A stretch of DNA of 64,000 nt. Source: Capra hircus (lineage: Eukaryota; Chordata; Mammalia; Artiodactyla; Bovidae). The stretch is taken from assembly GCF_001704415.2 (NCBI RefSeq), contig NW_017189517.1, forward strand, positions 10,179,167 through 10,243,166, in the 5' to 3' direction. This document shows positions 1 to 13,600 of the stretch, one piece after another (within the stretch, counting starts at the first letter, position 1; each line of letters begins with the position of its first letter). Both the position numbers and the translations under genes were made by a program. Below the pieces are notes generated by a model. The model was not told the DNA's origin, searched no databases, and saw nothing but the letters and a program-made list of their open reading frames with translations.

Positions 1-739
1 CCACATTCTCAGGTTCTTTGACCTGCCAGAAATCTGCAGGCAGTGGGGAGCCAGTGAGTAATGCCAGCCAGAATGAAATTTCAGTTAGAGCCCGGCAAGG
101 TGTTGAGCCCTGGATGGCTTTCCAAAAGCTAAACCAATTTGCTGAATCGTTTGAGGTTGGCCCCTCCTGGTTTCTCACAAAAATTCAGAAATGAGCAGCC
201 TCAGGTTCCGTGATTGCTCAGTGCTGAAGTGCAAATATTAATACACGCTTCACTGGAGGAGATAAAATCCCAGGTGCTCCTCCTGCCTGGATCCTCTGTG
301 TTGGAGCCTGTTTCTACTCCTTCTCCATGTGCTGGTGGTCCCCTGCCTTTGGCTGCCTTTCATTTCCCACTATGAGATTATACATACCCCAAGTATGAAT
401 TCACCATCTGGTAAGACACTTTATCCAGCCTTCTGATCATTGAGCATGGCTGCCGGCTCATGATAGAGTAACATTCGAACTTCGCAGTGGTCAGCTGATT
501 TGGGGGAGGATGAGTTTATAAAGGAATACAACCTTTCTTTTCATAAGCAGTGCTGTTCTTGGCTTGGATTAGACCCGTAATCTACTCAGCTCTGTATTTT
601 ATCACTGGAGGCTGGTTGCACAGCAGATATCTTCCCATTACTCCAGCTGAAATTCAAAGCTTAGCAGGATCCCTCCCCAAGAAGCTCCACTTTCTTTCAT
701 AAAGAGTTATGCAAGTGTGGACCCCTCAAAGCCATTTTT

Positions 740-890
740 TTTTAAAATGGCTGTTTATTCATTCTGGAGTTAATTCATTTTTTGACTGTACCACCCAGCT
801 TGTGGGATCTTAGTTCCTCAACCAGGGATTAAACTGTTGCTACCTGCCTTGGAAGCACAGAGTCTTAACCACTGGACCGCCAGGGAAGCC
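740..890 (-). mobile_element. CHR-type tRNA-Glu SINE, reverse
   Basis: Reverse-orientation SINE ending with the complement of the tRNA-like head (CCAGGGAAGCCC). The flanks CCTCAAAGCCATTTTT (724-739) and CCTCAGAACCATTTTT (891-906) are a 16-nt target-site duplication with two mismatches. Confidence 0.85.
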
Positions 891-1359
891 CCTCAGAACC
901 ATTTTTGAACCTGTTCACTTTTGGGGATTGTAAGTCCCTTGAAATTGCAGATCAAATAAGCTTGCTGAAGAAGGAGCACATGGTATAAACTTGGAATTTT
1001 TTCCCATCCGCCAGGTTTAGTCTGCTAAAAGAAAACGGAGGAGGTTTAGCTTATGAGATTGGATTAATTTTTCTCTGAGCACCACTCGGTTTCTACAGTT
1101 CCCTACCTCTTATCATTTACTAACAACATGACCTAATGATGACCCCAAATAATTATTATTTATTATCCACAGTATAATAGCAAAAGGGGAAATGGAAACT
1201 CTTGCCTCAATAACCAAATATATGTTACCAAATATATAATGTATTCCAAACTGTCTTAATTTCTTTATCACCTAATCATTAAAGGTGCTGAGATTCCAAA
1301 TGCTCAAGTGCTGTCTTACTTTTTAATCTTGAAGTTAGCATATAGCAAAACTGATTTTT

Positions 1360-1540
1360 TTCTTTGAGGTACAATTCTATGACTTTCAACCCATGTATAG
1401 ATTTGAGTTACCACCATCACTAATGCAATACACAACAGTTCCATCATCCCTCAAAATGTCCTCTTTTGATCTCTTTGCAGCCACACCTTCCTCCCACCCC
1501 ACCCTCTGGCAACCACTGATCTGTTCTCCTTTAATACTGT
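1360..1540. mobile_element. L1M-type LINE relic
   Basis: Degenerate match to the old mammalian L1 3' region, with the landmark phrase CAACCACTGATCTGTTCTC near 1510-1530. It ends about 25-30 nt before the ARHGEF6 exon acceptor. Confidence 0.55.
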
Positions 1541-1563
1541 TTTAAAATGTATTCCTTTGATAG

Positions 1564-1623
1564 GATACGCATCCAGATCACCAGGATATTCTGAAAGCAA
1601 TCGTAGCATTCAAAACTCTCATG
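1564..1623 (+). CDS. ARHGEF6: ARHGEF6 exon, DH domain end (residues ~396-415)
   Basis: 60 nt, phase 0 on both sides. It reads DTHPDHQDILKAIVAFKTLM, the last helices of the Dbl-homology (GEF) domain. The acceptor is TTTGATAG and the donor GTAGGT. By human exon count (22) this would be exon 11. The upstream flank to within about 30 nt is an L1M relic. Confidence 0.95.
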
Positions 1624-4600
1624 GTAGGTGATGCTCTAAAATTATTATTCTCTATTTCATAGTCTTTGTTTCTAAAACAGTGACTTGTGTGTAATGTTTC
1701 TTTCCTTTTGCAAAGGTCTTTGGAGTGGAAACAGTAAGCTCTAGTGACCGTATTGCAGTGATTGTGTCATTTAATGTTGTCTTCCAAACATCATGCTTAC
1801 CTGTGAAAGGTTGCCAGGCTGAGGGTATAAAGTACTCACATTTGAAGTCTCTGCCACATTAAGCATGGCTGTGTAGGTGGGGGGTTTCCTTTTGTCTCTT
1901 TGTCTTTACCCCTGTGTTGCTCACCTTACGTCTGTGCAACTCGTCCTTCACTGATTGGCATCAATACTGGATTCATTTACTTATGCCAAAAGGTGTGAGT
2001 CTATTCTTTGCATAGGAAAAAGAAATCCTTCATCAAATCTAAAAGGAAAAAAAAAACCCAGCTAAAATGCAATTGCCGTATACAGATTGCTATCAAAGAT
2101 ACCTTTATCTTAAATCTCGAGCATGATGGCTTAATGTCCTCTCGAAACCACTGATGTAAAACCGCTTGGTGGCATTTTAGGAGGAAAGTAAACGTTATTT
2201 GGGGTGATTGATTAAGTTGAGCTTCATTTTAGACATTTCCGTAGTATTCCAAGTGATGGGATCAATGTTCAGTTATTGATTCTTGCTGTAAGATTATGAT
2301 GCACCTTTCACCGTCACCTCATTTTTGTTGCTGTTGAAAGATCTGTACCTGACGTGTCCACAGTTAAACAACAAGTTGAAGACCAGAGCGTAAGGTATCA
2401 GTTTAAATTCGCTGTGGTAGACAAAAAATGGTCAAATATTGGCAGTTTGACATGGTTCAACCTAATAGAACAGGCCACTGAAACCTGTGGCATTTGTTAT
2501 TGTTCTTTGTGTCCCCTTTCTTTTTTCCTGTGTAGATTGAATATAACATGTCTCTTTTGAAAACAAATTAATTCTAATCCTTTTACATGTTGTACAAGTT
2601 GCTTTGATGGTTACAGTATCCTTATTCCCATTCCAGGTGCTTCAAAAATGTATCAGTTTATTTCTTCAAGCTTCCATTTACCTGAAAGGGACAGCAGAGA
2701 TTTTATAGAAAACACATCCCAAAATGCTATGACAGTCATTTGGAAACAGGAATATGACTAATCATATGCTTATTTTCATATTCAATTTGGATTGAATACT
2801 GTTAAATTAAGATAACTGCATTTTCTGAAACAGTGGTATATATATATAGTAATATAGTAGTGTATGTATATATATATATATATATATTTAGTAATTATAG
2901 CCTACATATTGTTTCTTGGCTTGTATTCTCAATTTGTATTTGTGCGATTCAGTTGTATCTCTTTTTCTAATCCTTTTAAGGATAAAAATGAACTTAGTCC
3001 TTTTTATAGCAACCTACTACTAGTCCCAAAACAAAGTGTAGCACAGTGCACATTTTTCATTATAAGATCAGTTTGAGTCGCTGTGGCATAAAGAGTTTAA
3101 TTTTCTCTTTTGCAATAACTCTTGGAGTCATTTTATAAATTAAGATGTTATTTGGTTGGAAACTGAGTTAGAAAAATAAGATTGCCTTGTAACTCAAAGC
3201 GCTATTGATGCAAAGATAGACAAGATGGAGGGGAGGTGGAGTCAACAGGAATACCAAGCAGCAGATCTGAATGTGCTGTCCCTGTCTGATGTAATTCTGC
3301 TTATTTTCCCATGCTCCTTGCGGGGAGGGAGAGGCAATCCCCTTCTACCAGTTTATCTTGATGTTTTGACCAAATGAGAAGTAGCTCTTTCTTACAAAAT
3401 GTCTGGGGGCTCAAGGCTAGCGATTTAAGGTAGTAGACCTTTCTGCCTGTCCAGAATGGAGCTGGTGATGGGATTCGCGATGAAGAACAGGGACTCAGTG
3501 GAAATCTGAGAGTCAAGAACCACATCTTATTTTAGTCTTGTTTTAGGTCTGTTTCGGAAGATTCCTATTCCATTATGTTCTGCTTTGGTTCTGTAGGGGC
3601 AGTGCCAAGATCTCAGAAAGAGAAAACAGCTGGAGCTGCAGATCCTTTCGGAACCTATTCAGGCATGGGAAGGGGAGGATATTAAAACCTTGGGAAATGT
3701 GATCTTTATGTCACAGGTCATGGTGCAGTGTGGAACAAGTGAGGTAAGAGGTTTCACAGCTCAATACCACTTCTTCCATCTCTTCTTCCATATGTTTCTT
3801 CCTTTATGTTTTCTCCCATCAAGGTCAAACACTCGAACTTTCGCATCAGAAACTGAGGACCTCTTCTTTGCCCAGGCCTCTGCTTGGTGCTGTGGGAGGG
3901 AGGTAGGAGGAAAGAACAGCCATGATCTTGATCTGTGCCTTCAAAGTACTCATTAGAGACAGATGAAAACCCAAACTGCAACTAGAAAACGAATCAAAAT
4001 AGTCCATGACAGATTGTGACATCCCAGCAGTAGATTCCACAGAAGTTCAGAGAAGGGAAAGAGCAAGGAAAGACTATATGGAGACAGGACCCGAGGAGGG
4101 GGCCATGAAGAGAAGAGGGGAAATTTTTGTAAGGGAGAGGTCCTTATTGTCTCCGGAGAGAGCAGGAACTTGGCGGCCTTTGTTCTTCAGGGCACTTGAT
4201 TGGGAGCAGAGGAAACCTCCCAGGCAGAGTGCAAGAGCAAGCTGATTGAGAGGCAGGTTGTGAAGAATGTCAGATGTCAGGCAAGGGTAGTTCAGATGGA
4301 TGCAACAGGCAGCATGAAACCATGCCAGACCTGAGTGGGAGAGAAACACAATGAAAGGGCTGTTCATGACGCCATCTGGCAGCCGTACTGTCCACTAAAC
4401 TGGAAGGGATGGGGCTGGAGACAGGCCAGCTGGGTTGGAAAGTGGTAAGTAAGTATCTCCCCCCCACCAAGAAGGTGATGGTGGAGAGAATGAAACTTAA
4501 GGGGCAAGTCTGAGACCTGTTTGGAAGGGAAAGCCTATAGGAAGTGGGGAGCCATGGGCTAAAAGAGATGACAGGTGTCATTTCAGACCTGGTAACTTTC

Positions 4601-7600
4601 ACGTGGTGGTCGGTATACAGATGGAGGTGACTTGTAGGCAGGTGTTGAGAAGGTATAGAAATGTGGGTAGGAGGTCAGAATTAGAGGCAGAGGCTTACAG
4701 GTCGCTGATAGATGTGCTTTCTTGGGAAATAAATGTCCGGAGAGAAGCACAAAGGCCTGAAGATGGATTATATCTTTTAGGAAGAGGGCAGGGTAGGGGA
4801 AGAAGGTTGATTACATCATCTGGCATGATTTATTGGGTACTACAATCATCTTCTCCTTCCCTAAATATCTTCTTCTACTCCCTGACAGGTCTGTGTCAGA
4901 GATTCATTACTTTGGGTTAATGTGGTTACCAAAGAGGAAAGTGGGGAGGAATAAATTAGGAGTCTGGGATTAACACATAAAGCAGATAAACAACGAGATT
5001 CTACTGTATAGCGCAGGGAACTATACTCAATAGCTTGTAGTAACCTATAATGGAAAAGAATCTGAAAAAATATATATATCTGAATCACTTTGCCATACAC
5101 TTGAAACATTGTAACTCAACTAGGCTTCAATAAAAAAAAAAAACACTAGAAGAAAAATAAGCAATCTTATGTAAAATGCAGATACCCTGGGGAAAGTTAA
5201 TGTAGCGACTCTAACAGTCTTTCATATCTTTGGGATAAGCCTCTTGGGTAAAGCAAGAAAGAAATAGTGCCAGAAAAAGAAAGTGGAAGATAGAGGGAAA
5301 TTATGGGAGTGTGTTGTCATGGAAATTCCAGAAAGAACATTTGAAACTGGTCAGACTGCTGAGGGCTGCAGAGGGTTCAGAGTATGGAGACCGAGAAGCC
5401 ATGAGATGTCACAAAAAGGCAGTGATTGATGACTTTGAGAGAGCGACAAGGGTGCAGTTATGGAGGGATCAATGGGGAGAAAAAGAAAGCAGCCAGTAAT
5501 TTGGCAATAAAACGTCAAGAAATAAAGCCACAGGGGGCAGATGAAAGCCTATGAAATGGACAGACATTTCATATGCTAAAGGCAGCAGAAAAAGCGAGTT
5601 AGACAAGAGAAGTGGTTGGAAGCAGGAGCAGGAGATAAGATGTCTGTAGAAGGAAGCCAACCAAGAGAAAGATGGGAGAGAACGCAGAACACTTGTTAGA
5701 AAAATTAGCCTTGAAACGTTGCTCTTCTCAAGCAGGAGGAAGGAGATGGAACTGGGCTTGAGGATCTTTGGCATTTACTCACTGCATATCTGCTCAAGGA
5801 GTTCAGAGAAGCATTTGTGTCCAACATTTCCTTTCAGTTCAGTTGAGTCGCTCAGTCCTGTCCGACTCTTTGTGACCCCATGAATTGCAGCATGCCAGGC
5901 CTCCCTGTCCATCACCAACTCCCGGAGTTCACCCAAACTCACGTCCATCGAGTCGGTGATGCCATCCAGCCATCTCATCCTCTGTCATCCCCTTCTCCTT
6001 CTGCCCCAATCCCTCCCAGCATCAGAGTCTTCTCCAATGAGTCAACTCTTTGCATGAGGAGGCCAAAATATTGGAGTTTCAGCTTTAGCATCATTCCTTC
6101 CAAAGAACACCCAGGACTGATCTCCTTTAGAATGGACTGGTTGGATCCCCTTGAAGTCCAAGGGACTCTCAAAAATCTTCTCCAACGCCACAGTTCAAAA
6201 GCATCAATTCTTTGGCACTCAGCTTTCTTCACAGTCCAACTCTCACATCCATATATGACCACTATTTCCTTCTTTGTTTTATGTGGGTATAATAATTATT
6301 GTGTAGTTACTGATTAATAGTAATTTTAGGAAGAGTTTAACACATGAGTTAAGAGCAGTGGTCCCCAACCTTTTAGGCACCAGACATGGGTTTTGGGGAT
6401 AACAATTTCTCTACGAATGGGAGAGGGGTGGCAGGATGGTCTGGGGATGATTCAAGCACATTACATGTATTGTGTACTTTATTTCTATTATTATTACATC
6501 AGCTCCACCTCAGATCATCAGGCATTAGATCGCAGAGGTTGAGGACCCTTGTGTTAGAGCATAATAAATTTCTTATCACTTGAACCCCTTTATTTGGCCA
6601 CTTTTCAAAGTAAAATCATTTTCACTTTGAGAACCTCAAGACTTATATTGTGCTATATGGTTGCATCATGGGCAAGAAGGCATTAACAGTGTGACTTTTC
6701 AGGCTTCATGCTTGGGAAACAAGCATGGTCATTTGTATTTAACTGTTATGTATAGATGGACTTACCAGGTGGTACTAGTGGTAAAAAACCCGCCTGCCAG
6801 TGCAGGAGATGGGGGTTCAATTCCTGAGTCAGAAAAGTCCCCTGGAAAAGGAAATGGCAACCCATTCTGGTATTCTTGTCTGGAAAATTCCATGGACAGA
6901 AGAGCCTGGTGGGCTACAGTCCACGGGGTCACAAAGAGTTGGGCACAACTGAACGACTGAGCACACACGTTGTGTATAGGAAGGAGACAGATAAACTGGA
7001 TTTATATACATTTCAAAGTACAATTAAATGAGTTGTGTACTTTTAAGTTGGGTATCTTTTTTAAAAAAATCACTGTTTGTGTTTCATTGCCTTATATAAG
7101 ATCTATCTTACAAAAACGATTCCAGAAATTCTTAATAAACAAAATGTGCAATTTCTGTTTACATGTAATCTTTTTGCCTCCACTTCAGGAAAAAGAGGAG
7201 CGGTACCTCATGTTATTTTCAAGTGTTTTGATAATGTTATCTGCAAGTCCTCGGATGAGTGGCTTTATCTATCAGGTTAGTAGATTTCATATAGAGCAAC
7301 AAGACAGATAATGAAAATAGGTTTTCATCTAGATGCCCTGTTTCCAGTCTGGCTCCAGCCAGAAAAGGCAGAATGTTCTGACCCTTTGTATAATTAAACA
7401 ATTTATGAGAGCAGATATTCCTTTGAACACAGACCTTTGTGTTAGCATAATGAGTTTATCCTGAACCTCCACTGCTCTGGTTATGAGATAGGTCATGAAT
7501 GTGTAAACAGAAATCACAGTCTGCAACTAAGTAAATTAACAGCAGCATTTTCCAGGCCTAGATCATATCATTATTGCTGAGAAGATACAAAGCTGACAGT

Positions 7601-10600
7601 TGCCTCTGTGATTGTCTTATTACAGTCACATCCTATGACCCAAGTTTCTGAGATGGAAGTCATTCAACTCCTTAGGAAATTCAGCTTCTTTCAGTTGACT
7701 CCCAAGACACTGAGTATTATAAGTTATTGTTGCCTATCCTGTCTTGCCCTAGCAATGACTAATTTTCATGAAATTTGAGTTTTTGCTTTGTTGATGGACT
7801 CTCCTGAAAATCTGTTAGAAACGTAAACTGTGATTTAATCCTGACCTCATGATTTATGGTGTGTTAGCAAAACACAACCCACATTTTCCCGTTGCTTTCT
7901 TGTCTGATTAAAATTTAAAGCAGAGAAACACATTATCTATTGACACACTGGAGAAATATGTCTCACCATAATTCAGCAGTGGTTCCTAAGAGGGTCAGAA
8001 AATCCAACAAAAACAGAGACATGTATAAGCACAGAATTAATGGGGATGTTCTTTTTCTGCTAGGGAAAAATACCAATAGCAGGAATGGTGGTGACTAGAT
8101 TAGATGAAATTGAAGGGAATGACTCTACATTTGAAATCACAGGTAGGTAATTTTCTCTTCTTCAAATCCTTTTTGAAATGAACTGGGGTTTAAATAAATA
8201 AACAGTATTATTTTCTGTTATATAGTCCATGAGCAAGTTTTCCATGGACATGGTAAAGTATATTCCATTTCCTTGGATAATTAGGTTACAGCAAGAGGAG
8301 GGAAGACTCATGGTCATTCATGAGCCTCAGCTTGGCCATTAGTTTCAATCTTCTCTTGCATAAGAGCTACGAAATAACAAGATGAACTGATTTAAATAGT
8401 TTTCTCTCCCTTCTGTCATCTATTCCCTGGTGGCAGAGGAGCCAAAGATGTGAACTTTTATCAAAATTTTATCATCAGCCTATGAATTAGCAAGATTTGT
8501 GTTTCTAAAAAGTGCTGAAAAGCCATGAAACTTTTCTCACAGATTGAGCAATATGCCACACCTTGGTCACGCCCCCCAACTGGCCTGCTGTCCCTTTTCC
8601 CAAACCTGTTTGATGTAATGGTTGCACGTTTTTCACTGATACAACTCAATGGCTAACACTAGGATCCTGGCCCCAGACCTTAACCCCTTCTTTCCCAATA
8701 GGGAGCCCGAGATTTGGTATTGGCCTAAATACCAGTCTTAGTTGGATCTGGCTTCATCTTTGATATTGGGTAAAGCAGTATGCTATTTGCCTTTTAGACT
8801 ATGAACTAGATGGGCCCTGTGCTTAAATTTGGGGACTGTGAGTTTGTTTGGAGTGAAGTTTTATATTACTTCCAAGATTCTATAAGCAGTAGAAATCAAG
8901 GATGGTTTTTATAAATCAAATACGAGTATTTATATCTTTATTATCACGGCTTATCTGTTCCTGATAGAAGAGTTTCAACAGGGTTAACTCATAGGTATGA
9001 AAACTTCTCAAGGTAGACACCCAGGTCCTAGCTGCACGAAGTGTGTTTATGAATGAGGCAAGCTCAAGGTCCTCCTTGTCTTTTGTTTCCAAATGCTCCT
9101 AATCGGGTAATCCAGGTAACACAGTAGAGAGAATTGTGGTCCACTGCAGCAACAACCAGGACTTCCAGGATTGGCTGGAGCATCTGTACAGGCTGATCAG
9201 AGGACCTGCCTCTTGCAGTTCATTATCCAAAACATCATCGTCATCTTGTAGTGCTCACTCCGTAAGTAGCGTGTCTGTCCTGTCCGGGGATTATTGAGTC
9301 TCTTGTCAAATCCTGCCTACTGAGGACTTACAAGAGTGGTGAGCATGCCCTTAGCCTTTGGATAGTTTGGATTTGTAGGATTAGAAGTACAGTCAAACCT
9401 CATTAATTCTGCTTTCTTTTTATGGGGGAGGCCTATCCCAATTAACACAGAGTTTGAGATATGCAGCCTTATTTGACAGTTATACTCCAACTGAACTGCT
9501 AGCAGAGTTTTTCTAACCAGAAGTCCTGCTAAGATGTTTTAGTGATAAACAGGATTTATTTTACTTAGCAACCGTTATGCTCATCAATGCTTCGGCTCCA
9601 ATCCTTTGGCCACCTGATGCGCCGAGCCGACTCATTGGGAAAGACCCTGATGCTGAGAAAGATTGAAGGCAAAAGGAGAAGGGGGTGACAGAAGATGAGA
9701 CGGTTAGATAGCATCACTGACTCAATGGACATGAATCTGCACAAACTCCGGAAGATAGCGGAGGACAGAGAAGCCTGGGGTGCTTCAATCCACGGGGTCG
9801 CAAAGAGTCAGACACAATTTAGCAACTGAACAACAACAGCGTGCTTGTACTGATAATGTGCTAAGGCAAAAGAGATAGTTTACCTTCTTAAGTACTGAAA
9901 CATCTCCATGCAATCCCATCTATGCTATCACATTTCTTCATTAACCTTTAAGGGTAAACTTTGAGAGCTGCCTTCTTCTGCTTTATCACAGAGTTCACAG
10001 AATTTGAATTGATGAGATTTTACTGTACTTGCTGAGTGAGACTGAAGATGTGCTGTGTCGTCTGTTAACATTCAAACCTGTGATGCCCAAATTCCAGTTT
10101 TGAGCATAGTGTGTCGTGAGAAGAAAAAGGGCTTTTGGCATCAGATCTGGGTTCAAATCTTGACTTTGCCGATTGCTGACTGGTTACTTCACTTTGCTAA
10201 AGTTTGCCTTCAGCTTTTCTGAAAATAACCTATGTAAGCACCTAATTGAGTGCCAAACACATAACTGAACTCATTAAATGTTGACTGTTATTCCACTTTC
10301 CTCCCTTTCAGGGGAAAAAGAAAACTTCTGACTTGAATGAAATTGCAGGACAGAGGGAGGGCAGGCTCATGGGATGTGGAGTCATTGTTGTGCTGTTCCT
10401 TTGAGGCCCCAGGTCTTGACTGGAGAATGCCAGGTCTCCAACTGGAGACTTGTTTTCCCATCTTTTCCTTTCTGGGCCTGGCTTTTCAGATCCAACCAAG
10501 CTATTGTTCTTTCAGTGTGTGGCCCAGGGTTGGGTTCATATGGCCAATTGCTACCATCTCATCAGACATTTTCCCAGTCTTTTAGCTCTACTGGACAGCC

Positions 10601-13600
10601 CCGAGGACCCTTGGAGCCTCCTCAAATTATAAAACCGTGGAGCTTAAGTTGTCTACGACCTGCACCTCCACTTAGACCATCAGCAGCACTAGGTTATAAA
10701 GAGGTAATTTTGCTACATATGGTATAAAATGCTTCTGACAAGCTGATTTTGTAGCTTATTAAAAATAGTTCTGTGGGGATGTGCTAGAATTTATGGTAGG
10801 TGATACAGTCAGTCAGTCTTGAGTTGCCAGACTCAGTGATTTTTTTTTTCTTAATTTTTCATTTCCCCATTGTCCGTCTACACATATATCTTAAATACCC
10901 ACAGGCTTTCTGTGCACTGCCTGAGTTTCTCCAGTCTCCTCCTGAAGGGCCCCTGGTTTGCCTTTATGATGATATGATAATTCTATAAATTGGTCATGAT
11001 GTACACACATCTCAAACAAAAGTCACTTCATTAGCGTGGAATTGCTAACCAAGCAGACCCAGTTCTGCATTTTTAATCATTTTGATCTATGAAACCAAAT
11101 CAGTAAAAGTTTTATGGGACCAAACCCTGGGTCTGAACTATGAAAGTCTGAATTATTTGCTGCAGTTGGAAAGAAAGAATTTAATGAAAGGAATGTCTTT
11201 TAAAAAGAGGCTTCTAAGCAACAAGCCTAGAGGACATTTGATATTTGGGTAGAATGGGGATTTCAAGTTGGTTTTTTTTTTTCTTGTCTCGAAGTTGCAG
11301 TCAGGAAATGCCAGTCACTATCTTCTGAAACTGTGTGGAGTGTTACCTTTTCCATCCAAACTTTTTTTTCCCTAGCGTGGTTCTCATCATTTCAGCTTTC
11401 AGAAAAGATCCTCATTTATTAGCAACTGTTCTTTAAATAGGTATTAACGCATGAAGATTTAAGTTTGTGACAGTTATGAGATGTGTCTTAGAATTACGGT
11501 GCCAAGGCAGCATATATTTTTGTACCAAATGTGTGTTTTTGATGCGTAACGCAGACTTAGCTCAGTTTGAGTTCGTTTTGATTTAAAACACCATGCCATT
11601 GTTTCACTTGTTGCCTCCAATGCTTAGTGCAGTAAAAGTAGAACAATGTTTGGATACAAGAGGATTTTTTGATCTTTTCAACCTGACATGATAGGAAAAT
11701 AATCCTTGAGCTGAATCTTTATTATGTACCTCTATTCAGAATTTGGCCAGAAAACAGCCCCAGAGATTGGCTTTGGAAATTGATCGGTGATTCCTGCAAT
11801 CATCCAATTTTCTCCTCTGATTACCTTAACCAGGAGTGCCACTTCATAGTTACCTAAGTCCCCTTTTTAATGATGGATATTTTATAATTGTCAGTTACTA
11901 AATTCAAATTAAGGTGAGCTTTGAAGTGTAAAGTTGACTTAATCCTTCACAGAACTAATCCATTAAAACTAAGGCATGATCACTTTGTTTCTGCTGGGAG
12001 AAGTGAGTTATTAATATGTTCTTACTATATAGTGTGTATTTCAGTAATTTTCAGCATTTGTAATTCTTCACAGAACTGTATTCCTTGGGCTTTTGCATGA
12101 CGATATTGCATCTGAAACTAATGTGGGAAACATGATGATATTCTCTCTGTGTAATTTATGATAACACTAACATTTCAAATGTTGTTTTAGAATTATTGAT
12201 AAATGGATTTGGTCACTATAACCATCGACCTCTCACGCTCATCTTCTCTTTCTTTACATATTCACTTTAGAGGATGTCTTATATCTTAAAGGTAAGGGTA
12301 GAACAATATCTTTGGTGTACAGTGACATCATTTAATGCTGTGCTGTAATCTTTGATGAATGAAGCTTTCCTTTATGCTTGTTTTGTCCCTTTTTACAATT
12401 GGTAGCTAAAATATGAAGATACATGTCTGACATGTAAGTACTTTCTTCAAAAAAGTAGGCTCTTGGGAAATATGAACAAAAATGAAAAACTACGTGTGAC
12501 TAAAGTAACAGGGAAAATAGAAATAGCATGTAAAATGTCTGTTTTCCGTGGGCTTTTTTTTTTTTTACTATTTCTATTTTTCCTGTTATTTTTGTCACAT
12601 GTGAGTTTTTCATGTCTATCTGCTTTCTAAGGAGATCACTGAGGCTAATAGGAAGAAATTAAATTCTTTGTCATATGTATTTTTAAGGTAGCAATTGTTA
12701 TCCATTCATCCTGTATATACATTGCATGGAAGGTTGAAATAAGATGATCACTGTTTACTCGGATACTTAATAAGCACTTTTTAGACTTTCTGGTTATTCA
12801 TATGGCAAATCCAACAATTCATATATCTTTTATCTGCTAATTAAAAATATGCCTTGCTTGGCTGTCAGTACATTATGTGTAACCCCACATTATTTATCAG
12901 GAAATCTTTCATTTGGCTATTCAATCTGAATACAGGGAATGTACTTAGTCTCTCTGCCTTAATTTTCCTGTCTGGCCAGTGGAAGTTGATATTCTTCTTT
13001 GTAGAACTGTTGCTAAGGCAAATTTATTAGTTTTGAAGCTCTTTGAAAAGTGGTCTATACCCCACTAAGAGTTATCATTGATATTTCATTCCCTTAAAAC
13101 TGTATCAGTGGGAAGTATAAACCCAGTTAGGAGTAGTGTTATTTCTCTAGGAATGGCATCCATCACCATCTCTCCAGATTGTGCCCTAAAGGCACTTTGC
13201 CTCCTGCATCTGCAGTTGGCCCATGCCATTCTTGGAGCCACTTTTACTGTGTCTAGTATTAAATTTTGATTCCCTCCTAAGTGAAACTGTAAAAATCAGA
13301 GAGCCATTCTACTTAATTTCATTTGCTCTTTTAATTTTTTTTTTCGGGGGGTGGGAGGGGCGAGAACCTTAATTCATGAAAAAATCTCTACCCTTATAGG
13401 AGTCTAGTAAAAGCCCCAAAACGATGAAGAAGTTTCTTCATAAAAGAAAGACTGAAAGAAAACCATCAGAGGAGGAATATGTCATCCGGAAAAGTATGTA
13501 TGTGTTTTTTATTTTTCGAAAGTTGATTATAGATGAGGAATTTTTTGAAAGCAGAAGATTTGAGCAGTATGTTCTCAGCGTCATCTTTCCCATAGGGAAA

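Larger units (their letters stand above)
1..1563 (+). other. ARHGEF6 intron (3' part)
   Basis: Non-coding. The preceding ARHGEF6 exon is not present, so the window starts inside an intron. It holds one CHR-type SINE (740-890) and an L1M relic (about 1360-1540); the rest is unremarkable unique sequence. Confidence 0.8.
3744..7188 (+). other. ARHGEF6 intron with nested repeats
   Basis: 3.4 kb, non-coding. It contains purine-rich sequence resembling reversed L2 (about 4130-5760), an L1 3' end (about 4965-5146), a BovB end (5834-6264), a MER1-like DNA transposon (6356-6551) and a Bov-tA SINE (6758-6968). The other parts look unique. Confidence 0.75.
9262..10577 (+). other. ARHGEF6 intron with nested transposons
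   Basis: Holds a Tigger-like DNA transposon (9390-10025) split by a BovB end (about 9588-9839), then a MIR (about 10110-10290). The remaining 280 nt before the exon look unique. Confidence 0.75.

Noticed and set aside
2354..2560. 68-codon frame with a plausible-looking protein
   Set aside because: Intronic to ARHGEF6, no recognised family, and no conserved exon of ARHGEF6 corresponds to it.
5775..6317. Opposed open frames of 145 and 95 codons
   Set aside because: They lie in a BovB LINE fragment; the reverse frame is its reverse-transcriptase C-terminus, not a host gene.
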